64,000 nucleotides of DNA from Solea solea (taxonomy: Eukaryota > Chordata > Actinopteri > Pleuronectiformes > Soleidae), in NCBI RefSeq assembly GCF_958295425.1, contig NC_081146.1, forward strand, positions 23,680,395 through 23,744,394, in the 5' to 3' direction. This document shows positions 47,966 to 60,313 of the stretch, piece after piece (positions within the stretch are counted from its first letter, which is position 1; every line of letters starts with the position of its first letter). A program made the translations under genes and the position numbers. Under the pieces are notes generated by a model, which had not been told where the DNA came from, made no database searches, and worked only from the letters and a program-made list of their open reading frames with translations.

Positions 47966-49528
47966 TCACTTAACATTTGAGCGTGAGATGTCGGTAAGCC
48001 ATTTAAAGCCTTCACCCCGAGCTAACCCCTCAATGCTTAGTTAGCTTTGACTCACCAGTGACGATGATGTCATTAACGATGAGGTTCCTCTGTAGCCGCT
48101 GGGGTCTGTGGAATTGGGATTTCTCTTAATGCTCACTTCTAATGTCGTTTAGATCATATCAGTGTAGGAGTGCAGTCAGACCTGGGGTTTGTTTACTTAG
48201 CTCCTGATCTGTAGATGATAACTTTGGTGTGTGTTTTTTTTTTTAATGCGGTCGATTCAGCCTCCCGATGTTCAAACACACTGTCTTGGAGCACAGTCGC
48301 ACTCCTCGTTTGCACTTTTTACTTCTTTGTTTTTTTATTTTGTGGTGGAATCAGGACTGCAACTAATGGGGATTTGGTTCCTTGTTCAGGTTTTAATCAT
48401 TAATCACTTAGTTTGTAAGTAGTCATGATTGGATAATAGATTTCCCAGTGTTCAAGCTCGGGAAGTTGCTCTGTTTTAGGCGGATGCCGCTAAAATCGGA
48501 AGATAAATGAGCTCATAGCTGTGGCTCAAAGTTATCTGAGAAGTAACAAATACAACAACATGGAGAAAAACTGATAAATAATCATTTGTTGGACCTGTCA
48601 GCCCTAATTGGATTTGTTTTGCCCATCAGTTTTTTTTTTTACTCATCGCGACAGAGCTGAGACGATCGGTTGAGTGACAAACCCATTGATATATTAATAG
48701 GGAGTTTATTTAATCAGGTTTGCCCGTCCTTTTTTTGCTTTTCCCCCCGTCACACAGAGTGCTTGGTAGTAAAGCGAAATGTCTGCCCGCTGGTTACATG
48801 CAACGATCGATGCATCACAAGGCCGTGGCAAATTCTATTGGGCATTTTTAACCATTTCCTGTCATTTTTTATTTGAAACGATCAGCGGAGAAAACAGTTC
48901 TCAGACTAGACGATAACTAATAAGCAAAGATAATAAATTATTGACGGCTGCCGCTGCCGCTCGACAGCGGATGGGCGAGTCCTTCCTGTCCGTGTGCTCT
49001 CCTCCCTGACAAGACAGTGAAGGCCGACTCTATTGACCATAAAAGACGGTGGTTTATGGGCTCGGTTGCTGCAGTAGGTGGTTATTGATCAGGAGCTTTG
49101 GCACAGTGTGGGAATTACAGGTTTGATTTGAGAGCAGAGCAGCAGAGCTGGGTAATTTTCCCTTACATACAACTGTCCTGGAGGTGGTACATTCGCTTCT
49201 TCATTCATTAATTCCATTTATTTATCGCTAATCTCACACGGCCTGCCGCAGATTGCTAGGCTGTTTATCTGAGCTTATCTTTTTTTATTTATTTTTATAT
49301 AATTGATGTTTAGAACTCCCTGGGTGGGGCATTAAGGTAGATTGCTGTATTAATTGCCAACATATTCCATCTGAATGTCTAATTGCTTGTGTGCTGGAAT
49401 GTAAATTTGCTCAACTTGGGATTAATTGACTCTGGTAACCGGTGTGGCTGCCGCTGGATCATTAAGAGGCTTCCAAATTGATGTCCTTTGCTTTTATGGA
49501 TTCTTTATTTTCTTTCACTGTTTGCACC

Positions 49529-49566
<38 letters not shown>

Positions 49567-52554
49567 TCAAAGACATTTACCCAAATCAAAGTCACTGAAT
49601 AAGAGTAGATATTTCAAAAATTTACAATCCCAGAATGATTTGTTGTTTTTATTTTGCCCAATTCATACTAATTCTTTACAGTCACTTAAGATGAAGATAG
49701 TCATTTTAAATCTGACACCAGCACATTTTTGGTATATTTTCTTATATTGGATTATTAATCAAAACACGTCTTAAAGGACGTCATGAATCATACTGTTAAA
49801 AGTCCAGTTATTGCACATAATAACATTATGGTGGAGTCATTTTGTGATGATTAATATGTTGCAGTACAATCGTATAACAAAGCATCACAACACCTTTCAG
49901 ACTGAATACTAAATTCTCTCAGGTCAGGACCATTTTTTCACTCATGATAATGATGCGGCCTGGCATCTAAATAGTTGTTTTCTATATGCAGGAATTCAGC
50001 GGTGTGACAGTAAAAATATGGCTTTTGTCGGATTCAAAAGCACAAAAATGCGTTCTCGGCTTTTTCCTCTCCTGCAGGTATTTATGGTGTATCCACATAA
50101 AGCCATACAATATCACCCAGTCTTTTCATTTCTACTCCATCCCTGAATGCAATTATCTTGAAGCCTTTTTCTTCCTCTAGAGCAGTCTGACTTGAATTAA
50201 GTGGCCCTTTTATCATAACCCCCCTTGGCCTGTACCTCCGCACAGTGAGACTGACCCATGATGGATGACTTCTCTATGGCAGCTGACACATGTAGACACA
50301 TCAGCCGAGTCTCGCTCTGTCCCAAGACCCCTATAACTTCCCACCATATTCAATAAAAAATCGACCATCTCATACTTCTAAATAGGGTGTGGGCGTTTGA
50401 AATTAGTTGCTCTCCGTTCTTCACCCCTGCACTCAATATCCAATTTTTGCCCAGCTGTGGGATGTGGAAGCGGAACACTCTGTTCATTTCTCTACACACA
50501 TCTTCGGTATAGGTCTATTCCATGGAGAGGGAGGGGGGGAGTGGGGTGGGGGGGGGGGTTAAGCGCTCTCTTCATGTGCACCTGTGTGTTCCAGAGACCG
50601 GCGGGAGAAGGTGGGCGTGGGCGGACGGGACCAGAACTGGAGACAAGGATGAATCAGTTGAGAGGGTGAAGAAGGTGATTACTGAGGGTCGACTTGAGAG
50701 AAAGTGGTACACACAGACGCGAGATGATGGAGAGACGATTTTTTTTCCTCCCTCTGCGGTTCAACACATTCTTTTCAGGCGCGCACACACAAACGTATCA
50801 GCCAGCTCTTCTTCAGCCGTCTCTTGGAGTCCATCGCGCTACCACGTGCGTTTGTTCTGTCCTCTCCTTTTCACCGGTCTTATCACTTCACTCGGCTTCT
50901 TCAACAGAGCCGCTGCGATTGGAGAACACTGAGCACCGATGATCCAATCTCATCCCTATTCATTGACTTCAGAGCATATTCCCTCTCTCGTCATTCACCC
51001 CCCCCCCCCCCCCACCCTCCCCCCCGCTGGGCCTGCACATCACTCGGGAGTGAGCCTGCTGCCTCTGCCTTTTTACCTCTTTGTTTCACACGTTTTGTTT
51101 AGCTTTTAAGCCGCCTTTTTACTTACCCGACTGACTTGCCTGCCGTAAAAGAAAGTTGACACGGCATCACAAGCAAAAGGCTTGGTAAGCTTTTTAGAGC
51201 CAGTCACGGTGCACCGTTTCTCTCCCCCCCCCCCCCCCCGTCGTAATTACTGCTGAAACAAGCAGCTCTGGGAAGTTTCAGCGCTGGTGGACCCGTCATT
51301 ACTGACAATCTCCCAGCCTTTATCTGCCACAGCTAAGACGCTCTCGCGCTGCGAGGCTGTGATGATTGCCTTACCGAGCCGGGGGGGGATGATAGAGACG
51401 GGGAGTGACGTGCAATTGGAGGTTTTTCATAAGTGCAAGGGAAATAGCACCGTTGCTCTAGCCCTCAATTTGAAAAAAGCGTTTGAAACCCGAAAAGCTG
51501 CTCAAACCTGCCAAGCAGCCATCTCAGTTTCCATGGTGATTAGACTCCGGTGCCTAGTGGAGAACTTCAAATCTATTAGACTCGCATTGCCCTGTCAAGC
51601 GTGCTTTTGCTGAGGAGGTGTCCTGCGCTCAGCTCCGCGCCTCCTGTCAATGCCGTGGGTGAGAGAACACAACCTTGTTCCTACCCTTCAGATCAAGTCA
51701 TCAACACTCGGGCCTTCTCGGCTCAGGCGGTGTCACGAGTTGTTTGTCTTCGGCGTGGAGTTTGTGCATATGCTTGCAACTTTTTTGCACGGGCACACCT
51801 ATAGATTGTCGCTCACAAACCGGTTCTGAGAAGCAGGCGGAGTGAAAGTGCTTTAAATTATTTTCCGCTTCACCTCCGCTTAAAAAACAGTATTTTTTCT
51901 TACCTTCATGCTTTTCTCTGTGCGGATAAATGAAGGTACGGTTTTAAATTTGACGTCAAAGGTGTAGTAATGGATTAGGGATGGGCCTTTTTGAACAAAA
52001 AAAATGATCTGATGAGTAATCAACCACCGTACCCCACCCTCTGCACATGTCTGTGAATAGGAAAAACCGTAGCCATAACCATGAAAGCAGTTGTCAGTCA
52101 GGGGCTGCGTAATAAACAGACGGAGCTCGCCCACGTCTGGATTTGCTGCGCACGTTTGTTGCGGACTCGTGGTTGAAAGAGTTGCACACACAGACATTTT
52201 GGAACGGCTGTAGTCTCTGCATGTTTCCCCCCGCAAGGCTGTCGAGCAGCAGCTAACCTCGCAGCCGCGTGGCAAATGTTACACTGTGCAGAAAACGCAG
52301 ACGCCTGCTGTGACTTATACTGTGTAAAGGGTTTGTGTTCCGAAGTCGTCGTCGCCTCAGGTCCAGTGTGTTAGAATTAGTGACATCTAATGATGACAAA
52401 CGTACGGACACGATATGGTCACATACCGGAACATTTGTGATACTGTATAAGAGTATACAGACATATGTATGTGTAGTACCCAACCTTAGGCTTTTTCATT
52501 TTTTAAATATTAATGACTATTATGAGCTGTTAACTGTACAGCAACAAGCACATA
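47966..52554. other. Intronic non-coding stretch
   Basis: Contains short hAT MITE-like pieces at about 48352-48420 and 48560-48610. An (ATT)n tract lies at 49533-49564, and C tracts at about 50999-51013 and 51222-51239. The 108-codon frame at 51287 has no recognisable domain. The 49.1-49.5 kb island is listed separately. Confidence 0.35.
49080..49480. promoter_or_regulatory. Candidate conserved enhancer with clustered homeodomain sites
   Basis: Four TAATTG cores occur within 129 bp (49300-49305, 49351-49356, 49380-49385, 49423-49428). A TEAD-like GGAATG (49396-49401) and catattcca lie nearby. The surrounding sequence is unique, without simple repeats. Such packing in a long intron is characteristic of developmental conserved non-coding elements. 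Conservation is not tested. Confidence 0.35.
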
Positions 52555-52789
52555 TATACATATATGTGTATATATGTATATATGTGTGTGTGTATATATA
52601 TACACACACACATATATACATATATACACATATATGTATATATGTGTATATATGTATATATGTGTGTGTGTATATATGTGTGTGTGTATATATATACACA
52701 CATATACATACATATATACAGTATATATGTATATATATGTATATGTGTATGTGTGTATATATATATGTGTGTATATATATATATATACA

Positions 52790-52840
<51 letters not shown>

Positions 52841-52848
52841 ATACACAT
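52555..52848. repeat. Long alternating purine-pyrimidine array (TA/TG/CA)
   Basis: About 290 bp of almost strict R-Y alternation, switching among TATA, TGTG and CACA blocks. The blocks recur (tatatgtatatatgtgtgtgtgt near 52572 and again near 52644), giving a higher-order period of roughly 60-70 bp. Many self-complementary segments produce Tyr/Ile/His-rich frames on both strands, none of them genes. Confidence 0.95.
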
Positions 52849-52889
52849 TAGTGTTAAAGTTTTATAAATTTTTTGGTAATGCATGTTTA

Positions 52890-52985
52890 TTATTTATTAT
52901 CTTTATCTTTAGTGTCTTTACTGCTGCAACAATGTAAAATTCCCCACTGTGGGACAAATAAACGACTATCTTATCGTATCTTAAC
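52890..52985 (+). mobile_element. LINE 3' tail fragment
   Basis: The phrase aattccccactgtgggacaaataaa followed by ttatcgtatctta is the usual end of several fish LINEs. No protein remains. Confidence 0.4.
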
Positions 52986-53805
52986 ATTAGAAAATAACGC
53001 CTATCCCTGAATGTCATAATTCAAATGTTGGGATTAAGCATAAAACGACATGGAAAACTTAGTGCACACACTATGAAAGTGGACCAACTTGTGTCAAATG
53101 TAAATAATTGTTTAAAGCAGTTTTTGTACATACAGTATTTGAAGGAATCTTTAAAGTAGTTTTTTTTTTTTTTTATTTACACAGCTTTGTTTACAGTTGA
53201 GGAACAGAGGAAAAGGTGACTCATCTGGCTTTGAAACGCTCCTCAATATGATCTCACAAAGCCTTTGCTGTCGCTGTGAGGGAGATTTATTTCTGGCTTT
53301 GAAATACGTTATTATTGTGAGTGTTTATGAATTCATAGTCGTAATCCAAAGGCCCCGGATATGTTCTCTCTCTCTCGTAGAGAAACCCAATAGTTATCAG
53401 CAGCCATTCTGGAGCATATGTAGACTCTGTGCCCAGTGTTTGTGCTTCCATAAAATAGCCGGGCTAAATTTGCAGGGTTGTGGGTGTTTGATTGCTCGCC
53501 TGTGCATGCACGCGGCTCCGTACATTTCTAAAGTGGATTGTTGTTAAAGAGGGAGAGGGGAGTGAAAAGGAATCTTGCTGGCAGACAACGGCTACCTACC
53601 TGGCTGCAAGTACCTGCCTCAAGGGGAAAACAAACTGGTTCTTGAAGGAACACAGATGCAGGGAGGGAGTGCACGCTATTATTTTTTTTTAAACTTTCCT
53701 CTGTACATGTTTTTGTTCTTGTAAATGTAAGGTGTCTCACTCAGATAATGGTTTTTAAAAACTGACACTTTTATTAGTTAAGTTCACTGTTCACCTCACA
53801 ACTAG

Positions 53806-54150
53806 AGTTGTTCCGATTCCGATACCAGTATCGGAAATGCCTCCGATACTACTAAAGTACTGGAGTCCAGGCACCGATCCGATACCACTGATGATCTGAC
53901 ACAGTTCTTCTTCACCGCTCTTAAAACGGTTGCGCAGCTGCTGTTTTAGAGGCGTGAAGAAGAATTGATCACCTGACACCTGTAGACGAGGAGCCGTTAG
54001 CACACCTACAGTCAAACTGGAGCGCCGTAGAGGCGTAGTATGATTTATTTATGATTTACGATACCGATACTCACTGGTATCGGTATCGGTACTCCGTATC
54101 GGCCAATACCCACAGCACAAGTATTGGAATCAGTATCGGGAGGGAAAAAA
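53806..54150. mobile_element. hAT MITE of the 'gttgttccgattccgatacc' family
   Basis: The left end gagttgttccgattccgata is followed by cagtatcggaaatgcctccg. The right side has repeated ggtatcggtatcgg and 'cagtatcgggagggaaaaaatggtatc', then breaks off before the expected terminal repeat. A SINE fragment follows immediately. No transposase. Confidence 0.55.
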
Positions 54151-54159
54151 TGGTATCTA

Positions 54160-54370
54160 CTCACAACAAGGGGGTTCTTGGTTCAAATCCGTGTGTCCTG
54201 GTTCTCTCCCATGTAGACGTTGACCTCTGTGTAGACCCTGTGACAGGCTTGTGACCTGTCATAGTGTGTTACCCTGCCTTGACCCAGTGTCGGTTACAAT
54301 TTTACTCCAGCTCATCCTCAACCCAGCCTCAAAGGAATAACATCTATTGATGATGAATGGATGGGAGGGT
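54160..54370 (+). mobile_element. SINE fragment
   Basis: A B-box-like ggttcaaatcc (54179-54189) is followed by gtgtgtcctggttctctccc, 'ctgtgacaggcttgtgacctg' and a gatgaatggatggg tail. It is a diverged relative of the 60.05-kb SINE. Confidence 0.45.
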
Positions 54371-56540
54371 GAATGACACGATCTATGAATGGAAATGACA
54401 TAATGGCTGATAAGAACCACGTGATTGTGTGTTTATTTCTACCCAGTAAAATAACATCTATCACCGTATGACCTTTTATACAGTATAATCTATTATATAC
54501 ACGTGTGTTGTCTTTTAGGTCACCGTTCTGAACAAATCAGCTTGAATTTGAGCGTGTGTGCATCAGCAAAAGATAAACAATTTAGCCTGTATTTATACAC
54601 AGCCTCTCCATTTTTCAAGGATGGAGAGTTAATTGACTATTTTACTTAAACAACTTAAATAAAAGCATCATTGTTTATATTGGTTGCCTTTTTACGCCTT
54701 TCTGCTGTATAACACACTATACGCCGCTTGACCGTATAAACTTCTGAGCTGCCTTTCATGTTCGTTTACGATCACCGCTCTGTTGTGTGTGTGTGTGTGT
54801 GTGTTTTTTTTTTTTAAATGTTTCTCGGAGAGAGTTAGCCCGACCCTGTTCTCCCAATATGAACGTAAACACCCTCGTGTTAACCTCAGCACTTTAACCT
54901 CAGAGCCATTCCTTCCTTTCAAATCCAATTTTCTGGCTTGCAGAGCCAAACAACCGAATGCATGTCACCGGCCTCGCGTATCCCACACACACACACGCAC
55001 TGTTTATGTCCGTCGCTGCATATTCCCTCGGGCTCGGCTTCCAGCTTTAAAAACCTTGGCACACGACTACCCCATCATCTCTTAAATGTGTCTTCGCTTT
55101 ATCCCTACCTCAAAGGTTATACACATAATCAGAAAATGGACACCGTAACATTAAAGGAATATTTTATAATCACAGCTTTATTGGTGTTTTGTCTTGTATT
55201 ACTCTCGGGGAGAGGTACAGTATGTGCACGAGCAGCTTGGAAGCTCGTTTTTTATTAGGTTTTTACACAACGGGAGGATTCTTTTTTTCCTAAGGTCGTA
55301 ACGGTCTCTCCTCGGTTTACAGCATGGACTGAAGAACTCCGACCAGGCTGGAGTTTTTCTCAAGGGTAAAAAAAAAACCCTGAATAAGAGAGTTGTGTTG
55401 ATGAATGAAGTTCACCCAAGCAAGTTCAACAAGTCAGCTGCTCTTCCCTCACCACTCTTCCCCTTCAGCCTTTCTTTCTTCATGCCAGTTTATCTCTCTC
55501 TCTCTCCCCCCGCTACTGCACTCATCTTCCCCCTTTTCAAATGGTAATGACGCTGAACGATGCTGGAGCTCTCGAGCTAGAAGTGAATTCTCTTCTGAAA
55601 AAGGAGACTTTATGGATGGTCATGCAGAGTTTTTAAGGTTTAAGGCCCTGTGGGCACCAAGAATCTTTCCTTGTGGCCGATTCATTTTGGCCTCCGTCTT
55701 GGAAGCTTTATGCAACACACCATGGGTCTCTGGCTATTGTTGTTATGAAATAATAATAACAGAATCCAGTTTCACTGCCCGCTCTGTTTATCCACCCCCA
55801 CTCTCCATTTGTTGCTCGGGCCTGTGCGTGCCGTACTGTGCTGAAGATCATCCAAACCGTTACAAATTGAACTGATGAAATCTGCCTCTTGAGCAACATA
55901 AACAACTCACATCCTCCGTTGTTCCCCTGACCCCCCCCCCCCCCACAGCCGACGAGCAGACGGTAACGATCAAACACCGAGCTCTCGTCTGCGAGACGTG
56001 TTTGGTTTGTGGGGAACCTGTGCATGATCCCACACAAACTAACCGGGAGACAAGAGTCTTACGTTTATGTGCATCTGTCTCCTATTGTTTTACAGTTTTC
56101 ACAACCAACCGACCAATCAGCAGTGAAGTGCAAGAAAAAAGGAAAATACTTCTTCTGTTTTTGATAGTTTAACCTTTAAACTTTGTAGTAAAAGTCCCAG
56201 AAAAATGTTGCTATGCTCCTTCTCTGCGACTGCAGTCGCCAAAATCTTTCACACTTGTCATGTCCTCATTTGTTCAGTGACATATTTGATCAGACGATGT
56301 CCGCCAGTGTGAGGACGTGCCGCTGGGTTTTAATTCTGTGACGCAGCGTGCTTTTAACACCGTCGTGAGGACGTCCTGGAGTATTTTACAGTCACACAAG
56401 GAGAAAACACCATCTTTTTTCTAGCCTTAGCCCTGAACATAGCAACATTGGCAGTAAAGGGTTTAAACACTATCACCATAATAGGCATGTTTTATTTAAA
56501 TGGAAATAAGTCATGTTGTTTTGGTTTAGATGGGAGATTA

Positions 56541-56975
56541 TTGGCATGTTTTCACTGGCTTGACTCGACTGGCCTCGGCACGGCCCTTTTTGCATTTCCA
56601 CTAGCGATAGTACCTGGTCATTTCTTTAGTACCTGCTCTGTCGAGGTTCCAAGCGAGCTGAGTAGGTACCATGCGTGACGGAGCAAGGCGTCCGACACAA
56701 GAATCAAGCCGAACTGTAGATCAGTTAAAAAGACTTATAAATCCTAGAAAATGTGTTTTAATCACCAACAATTACCAGGGAAATGTCTAAAATCTCAATA
56801 TTTAACAGAGGAGTCTGTTGTGTTTATCGCTATAACAAACCCTGCCGCTGTCAGACGGAGTCTGTGCTCCAGCCGTGCAGTGATAACTCCGCCCACATTC
56901 AGTAGGTGCTATTTCGTAGTGGAAAACCAACCCAAACCGTGACGAGCTGGGACCATAAGTGGAAAAGGGGCTTTG
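56541..56975. mobile_element. DNA-transposon MITE with 'gtaccatgcgtgacgg' core
   Basis: The left end (ggcatgttttcactggcttg) and the inverse of the right end (agccccttttccacttatgg) are imperfect inverted repeats. The phrases gtacctggtcatttctttag, gaggttccaagcgagctgag and gtggaaaaccaacccaaacc are typical of a common fish MITE as recalled. It is non-coding. Confidence 0.45.
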
Positions 56976-58289
56976 TTAATGTTCTACGGCAACAGCATTT
57001 TATCCTGGCGACTCGGACACATTTCATATTTGACACTTAAAAACTGTTACTCTTGGTAATTTAAGAAAAACCTTAAAACATGTACTAGCAACGTAGCTGC
57101 ACTGAGCACAGCGCTATGTACTCGCTGTGGCTTTGTGAAGGAGAAGTCTGCGTGTGGTTCTAAAAACATAACTTTTTCTGTATCGTAGTTATTAAAAATC
57201 CATGTGCGCTCAGTGGTTGGGGTTTTAAAAAGTCTTCCAGGTGGATGGAGATTGTCAGTAAAAGCTTTTGGCTTCTCTCTGTTGCATTAAACTCTCCCTG
57301 TCATGTAGGGAGATACATTTATAGGACACCGTCTGAGATGCTTTTACTGTGTGTTACAAGGCTTCTTTTTTTTCTTCTTTTCAATTAAAGTTTAAAACGG
57401 CATGGGAGAAGAATAATAAAAGGCTCACAGTGGTCAGCGGAAGAAAGTCGTATCTCGTGCATCATCTTGGCACCGAGTTTTAAAACAGTCAGACCAGTTT
57501 ATAAAGGCGTGGGTCCACTTTGTTAAATCCTGAAAAGAAGAGCTTGAATTAATCATGGCAGGTTGAGGCATGCATTGTGAACCAGCGGTTACAACAGTTC
57601 ATGGCCTGACATCAAAACAGTCCTAATTTGCGGGCGCTTGATGATGATTGATTGTGGGTTTTCAGAAATTGCTTAACAACGTTGATACACCGAGAATCTC
57701 CCAGTAATAATCCTCGGCTGATTCGTTTACTCGTACTCGGGAGTCCAAGACGACCGAGAGTTCACGGCAGAGTGCAGCAATCTGGTGTTTATTCCTGGAA
57801 ATAGTACAAGACAAATTGGGTACAGCGGCAGAGGCTGATGAGAGGACAAGCCAGACTAGATGACCATCTGGCCTGCGCAGTGTTGGTGACCCTAACTGAT
57901 AAGCTGTCTAATTTTTCCTTTAAATAACCCCCTGAACTCTATCACCACACGAGTAAGAGAAACGATCTTGCGGCAAAGCGCTGCTTGATTACAGTCACAT
58001 ACTTGCATTAGCGTGCGCGCGTGTGAGCAGAATGTATCCCCGCTGATTGTGTGCAGGAGTTGATTTGGTGGTGATTTGTGTGAATTAGTGAAGGACGGAT
58101 AGAGTGACATGGCAGAACCCGGGCCGGGGCAGTGCAACCGCGGCCTGCCAAGTTGTAGACGAACACTGTATTCAAAGCCTGGACCAAAGCTTTCTATAAA
58201 GCTCACATTTTCTTAGGCTCTTTCACAACATGAAAAGAGGGAAAACCCAGACAAGCACTAACAAAGATCCTCTCAACACAGCTTTAACC

Positions 58290-58640
58290 CAGGTTGGCAC
58301 CTATCAAAAATGATCCGCCCGCTCTTCAAACCTCTTCATTACACTCCAACAATCCTCTTGAGCTGAGGGGTTTCGTGCGTGGCAGTTTCAGGCTTTTCTC
58401 CATAATTAAAATGCAGGCTTAAGCAGCACCGCGGTGGCTCTTGGCTGTTTACTTTTTCCTGGTGGGGCATCCCATTGGGACGAGAGATTGGTTCTCCATA
58501 TGAAGGTGTTTTGGGCTCATCTCCCGCGGAGCGAAGGCTGCATCGGCAGCGGCGTGTCACTATCGCAGCATTGCAACACGGCAGACATGGCTGCCCCTGC
58601 AGGCTCTCGGCGAATGATCAAAACCCTGGCAGCTGTACGT
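58290..58640. promoter_or_regulatory. Candidate regulatory island
   Basis: Repeat-free, GC-balanced sequence with cataattaaaatgcaggc, a cccattggg (CCAAT-type) site near 58470 and CpG-rich ctcccgcggagcg. It ends where a T/C-rich tract begins. It stands out from its AT-rich surroundings, but function is inferred from composition only. Confidence 0.22.
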
Positions 58641-60050
58641 GCGCCGCACCCGGATACGTCTTTACCCCCGCTTTGCCCCCTCCTTTTTTTTTTCATATTT
58701 ACTGTTCATTACTGGTGCATAAATAAATAATGCAAGATCAGTCAGCTGAAACTTGGCCAGGAGGGACGCTGTAGGATTTTATAATGAAGTCACTTGAATA
58801 ACAAGAAGAGTGGCTTTGTTTTTTTTTTAATACTTTTGTGAGAATGCGTTCCCACTCGTGTTCCCAAGGGATTTGACTCTTAATTGAATGCTGCCTCAAG
58901 GAAAATAGTTCATTATTCATGACTGCACAATGACGGTAATGGAGGCAACTCTGTCGCTACAGGAGCCGATGTTCTCACGTCTGACACTGCAACACTATCG
59001 TCATCCAGGAGTTGACTCGCCACAAGCCGACAAGCCGTTTGTTCCCATTTGCTGTTCTTTCATTTTCCCCTTCGCTTCTCCCCTTTTGTATCCCTAATTT
59101 CCCCCTTTGTTCCCTGCCTCCCCCGTTATCACCTTGGCAAAAAAACAAAAAAAAAACATGTGCAGCCCCTAAAACACTCAATTGACTTCTCATTGACGCG
59201 CGCTGTAATTGGCGTTTAATCACCATTTTCGATCATGTTTTGATATTCAAATCAGCAGCGTCGGGCTCAGAGAAAGGGGGGGGCCTCTCCCTCTGTGCAT
59301 GACTGTCCTTCAACACGGCTGAGAATAGCATCTCAATATTGACGCCGTGTTTAACCGTGTCTTGTTATTGCTTTTTGACTGAAAAAATGTGTGTGTATAT
59401 ATATATATATAAATGCTAACCTTAAGAAACCGCCGACAGAATGACAGCAAGTGGCAGTTTGGACACATTTGCCGCAATATGAATTGCAGTCACCCTGCTT
59501 TTGGCTCCGTTTAAGACTTTTCTTTCTTCAGACCTTTAAACGACTTCATCATTCCTGTCAGTATCATCAGTAAAACAGATGGTTGCTCCCTTTTTTTATC
59601 CGCGGTCATGTTAGAATCAGGAACGGCCAGCAAATCTTGTAAGATAATCAAATGTCAGGACTTAGTCATTAACTCTGTGGCAATATGGACCATGTTTACG
59701 TCACCTAAAGTGTAATGGGAGCTGTAGTTGACAAAGTCAATATATATGATTACTTTGTTTGGCTCCTTGTCATATACCAGTATTGGTCTAATACAGTCAT
59801 TTTACTCCAACTATGGAGCCGTTACATTGATTACAAGCAATTTTCCAGATATAATTCTTAAGAAATAAGCAGTCCACAACATGACATTACAACATTTTTA
59901 TTTTCATTGTTATAGTCCGCATGGTGAAGCACGGGATATACCAATAGTATGTTTCATATCAGCTCGTCCATATGTATCCCTAGTTATTTTATCAACTGAA
60001 AAGATGAAACATTTGGGTCGAAATGAAACCATTTGGTTTTCCAAACACGG

Positions 60051-60313
60051 CCACACGGTTGGTGTAGTGGTGAGCACTCTTGACCCGGGTTTGAGCCCCG
60101 GTTGGAACAAGGGCCTTTCTGCATGGAGTTTGCATGTTCTCCTTGAATGAATTAAATGGTTGTTTGTCTCTATGTGGCCCTGCGATGGACTGGCGATCTC
60201 TCCCAGGTGTACCCCGCCTATCGCCCTATGTCAGCTGAGATTGGCACATCGCCCCCCCCCCCCCCCCCCCGCGGCCCTCCTGTGTAGGATAAAGTGGTCG
60301 AAAATGGATGGAT
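60051..60313 (+). mobile_element. tRNA-derived SINE, full length, with 16-bp target duplication
   Basis: The pol III A box (tggtgtagtgg, 60060-60070) and B box (ggtttgagccc, 60088-60098) are followed by gcatggagtttgcatgttct, 'ggccctgcgatggactggcg', gtgtaccccgcctatcgccc, a poly-C expansion (about 60253-60271) and an (ATGG)n tail. Flanks 60035-60050 (ggttttccaaacacgg) and 60314-60329 (ggttttccgaacatgg) match at 14 of 16 positions, a target-site duplication. It is the most complete SINE here. Confidence 0.85.

Larger units (their letters stand above)
54371..60034. other. Intronic non-coding stretch
   Basis: Contains a MITE at 56.5-57.0 kb and a candidate island at 58.3-58.6 kb. A TG/T tract lies at 54784-54816, and C tracts near 55930-55946. 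The long frame at 55405-55875 has no domain and is crossed by an equally open minus frame. Confidence 0.35.

Noticed and set aside
51287..51613. 108-codon frame as a coding exon
   Set aside because: No recognisable domain. It is open within a repeat-free island but lacks an acceptor or donor at its edges.
52510..52937. Tyr/Ile/His-rich frames on both strands
   Set aside because: Direct translation of the alternating TA/TG/CA array.
55405..55875. 156-codon frame as a gene
   Set aside because: Ser/Pro-rich start from a pyrimidine tract, no domain, and crossed by an open minus frame.
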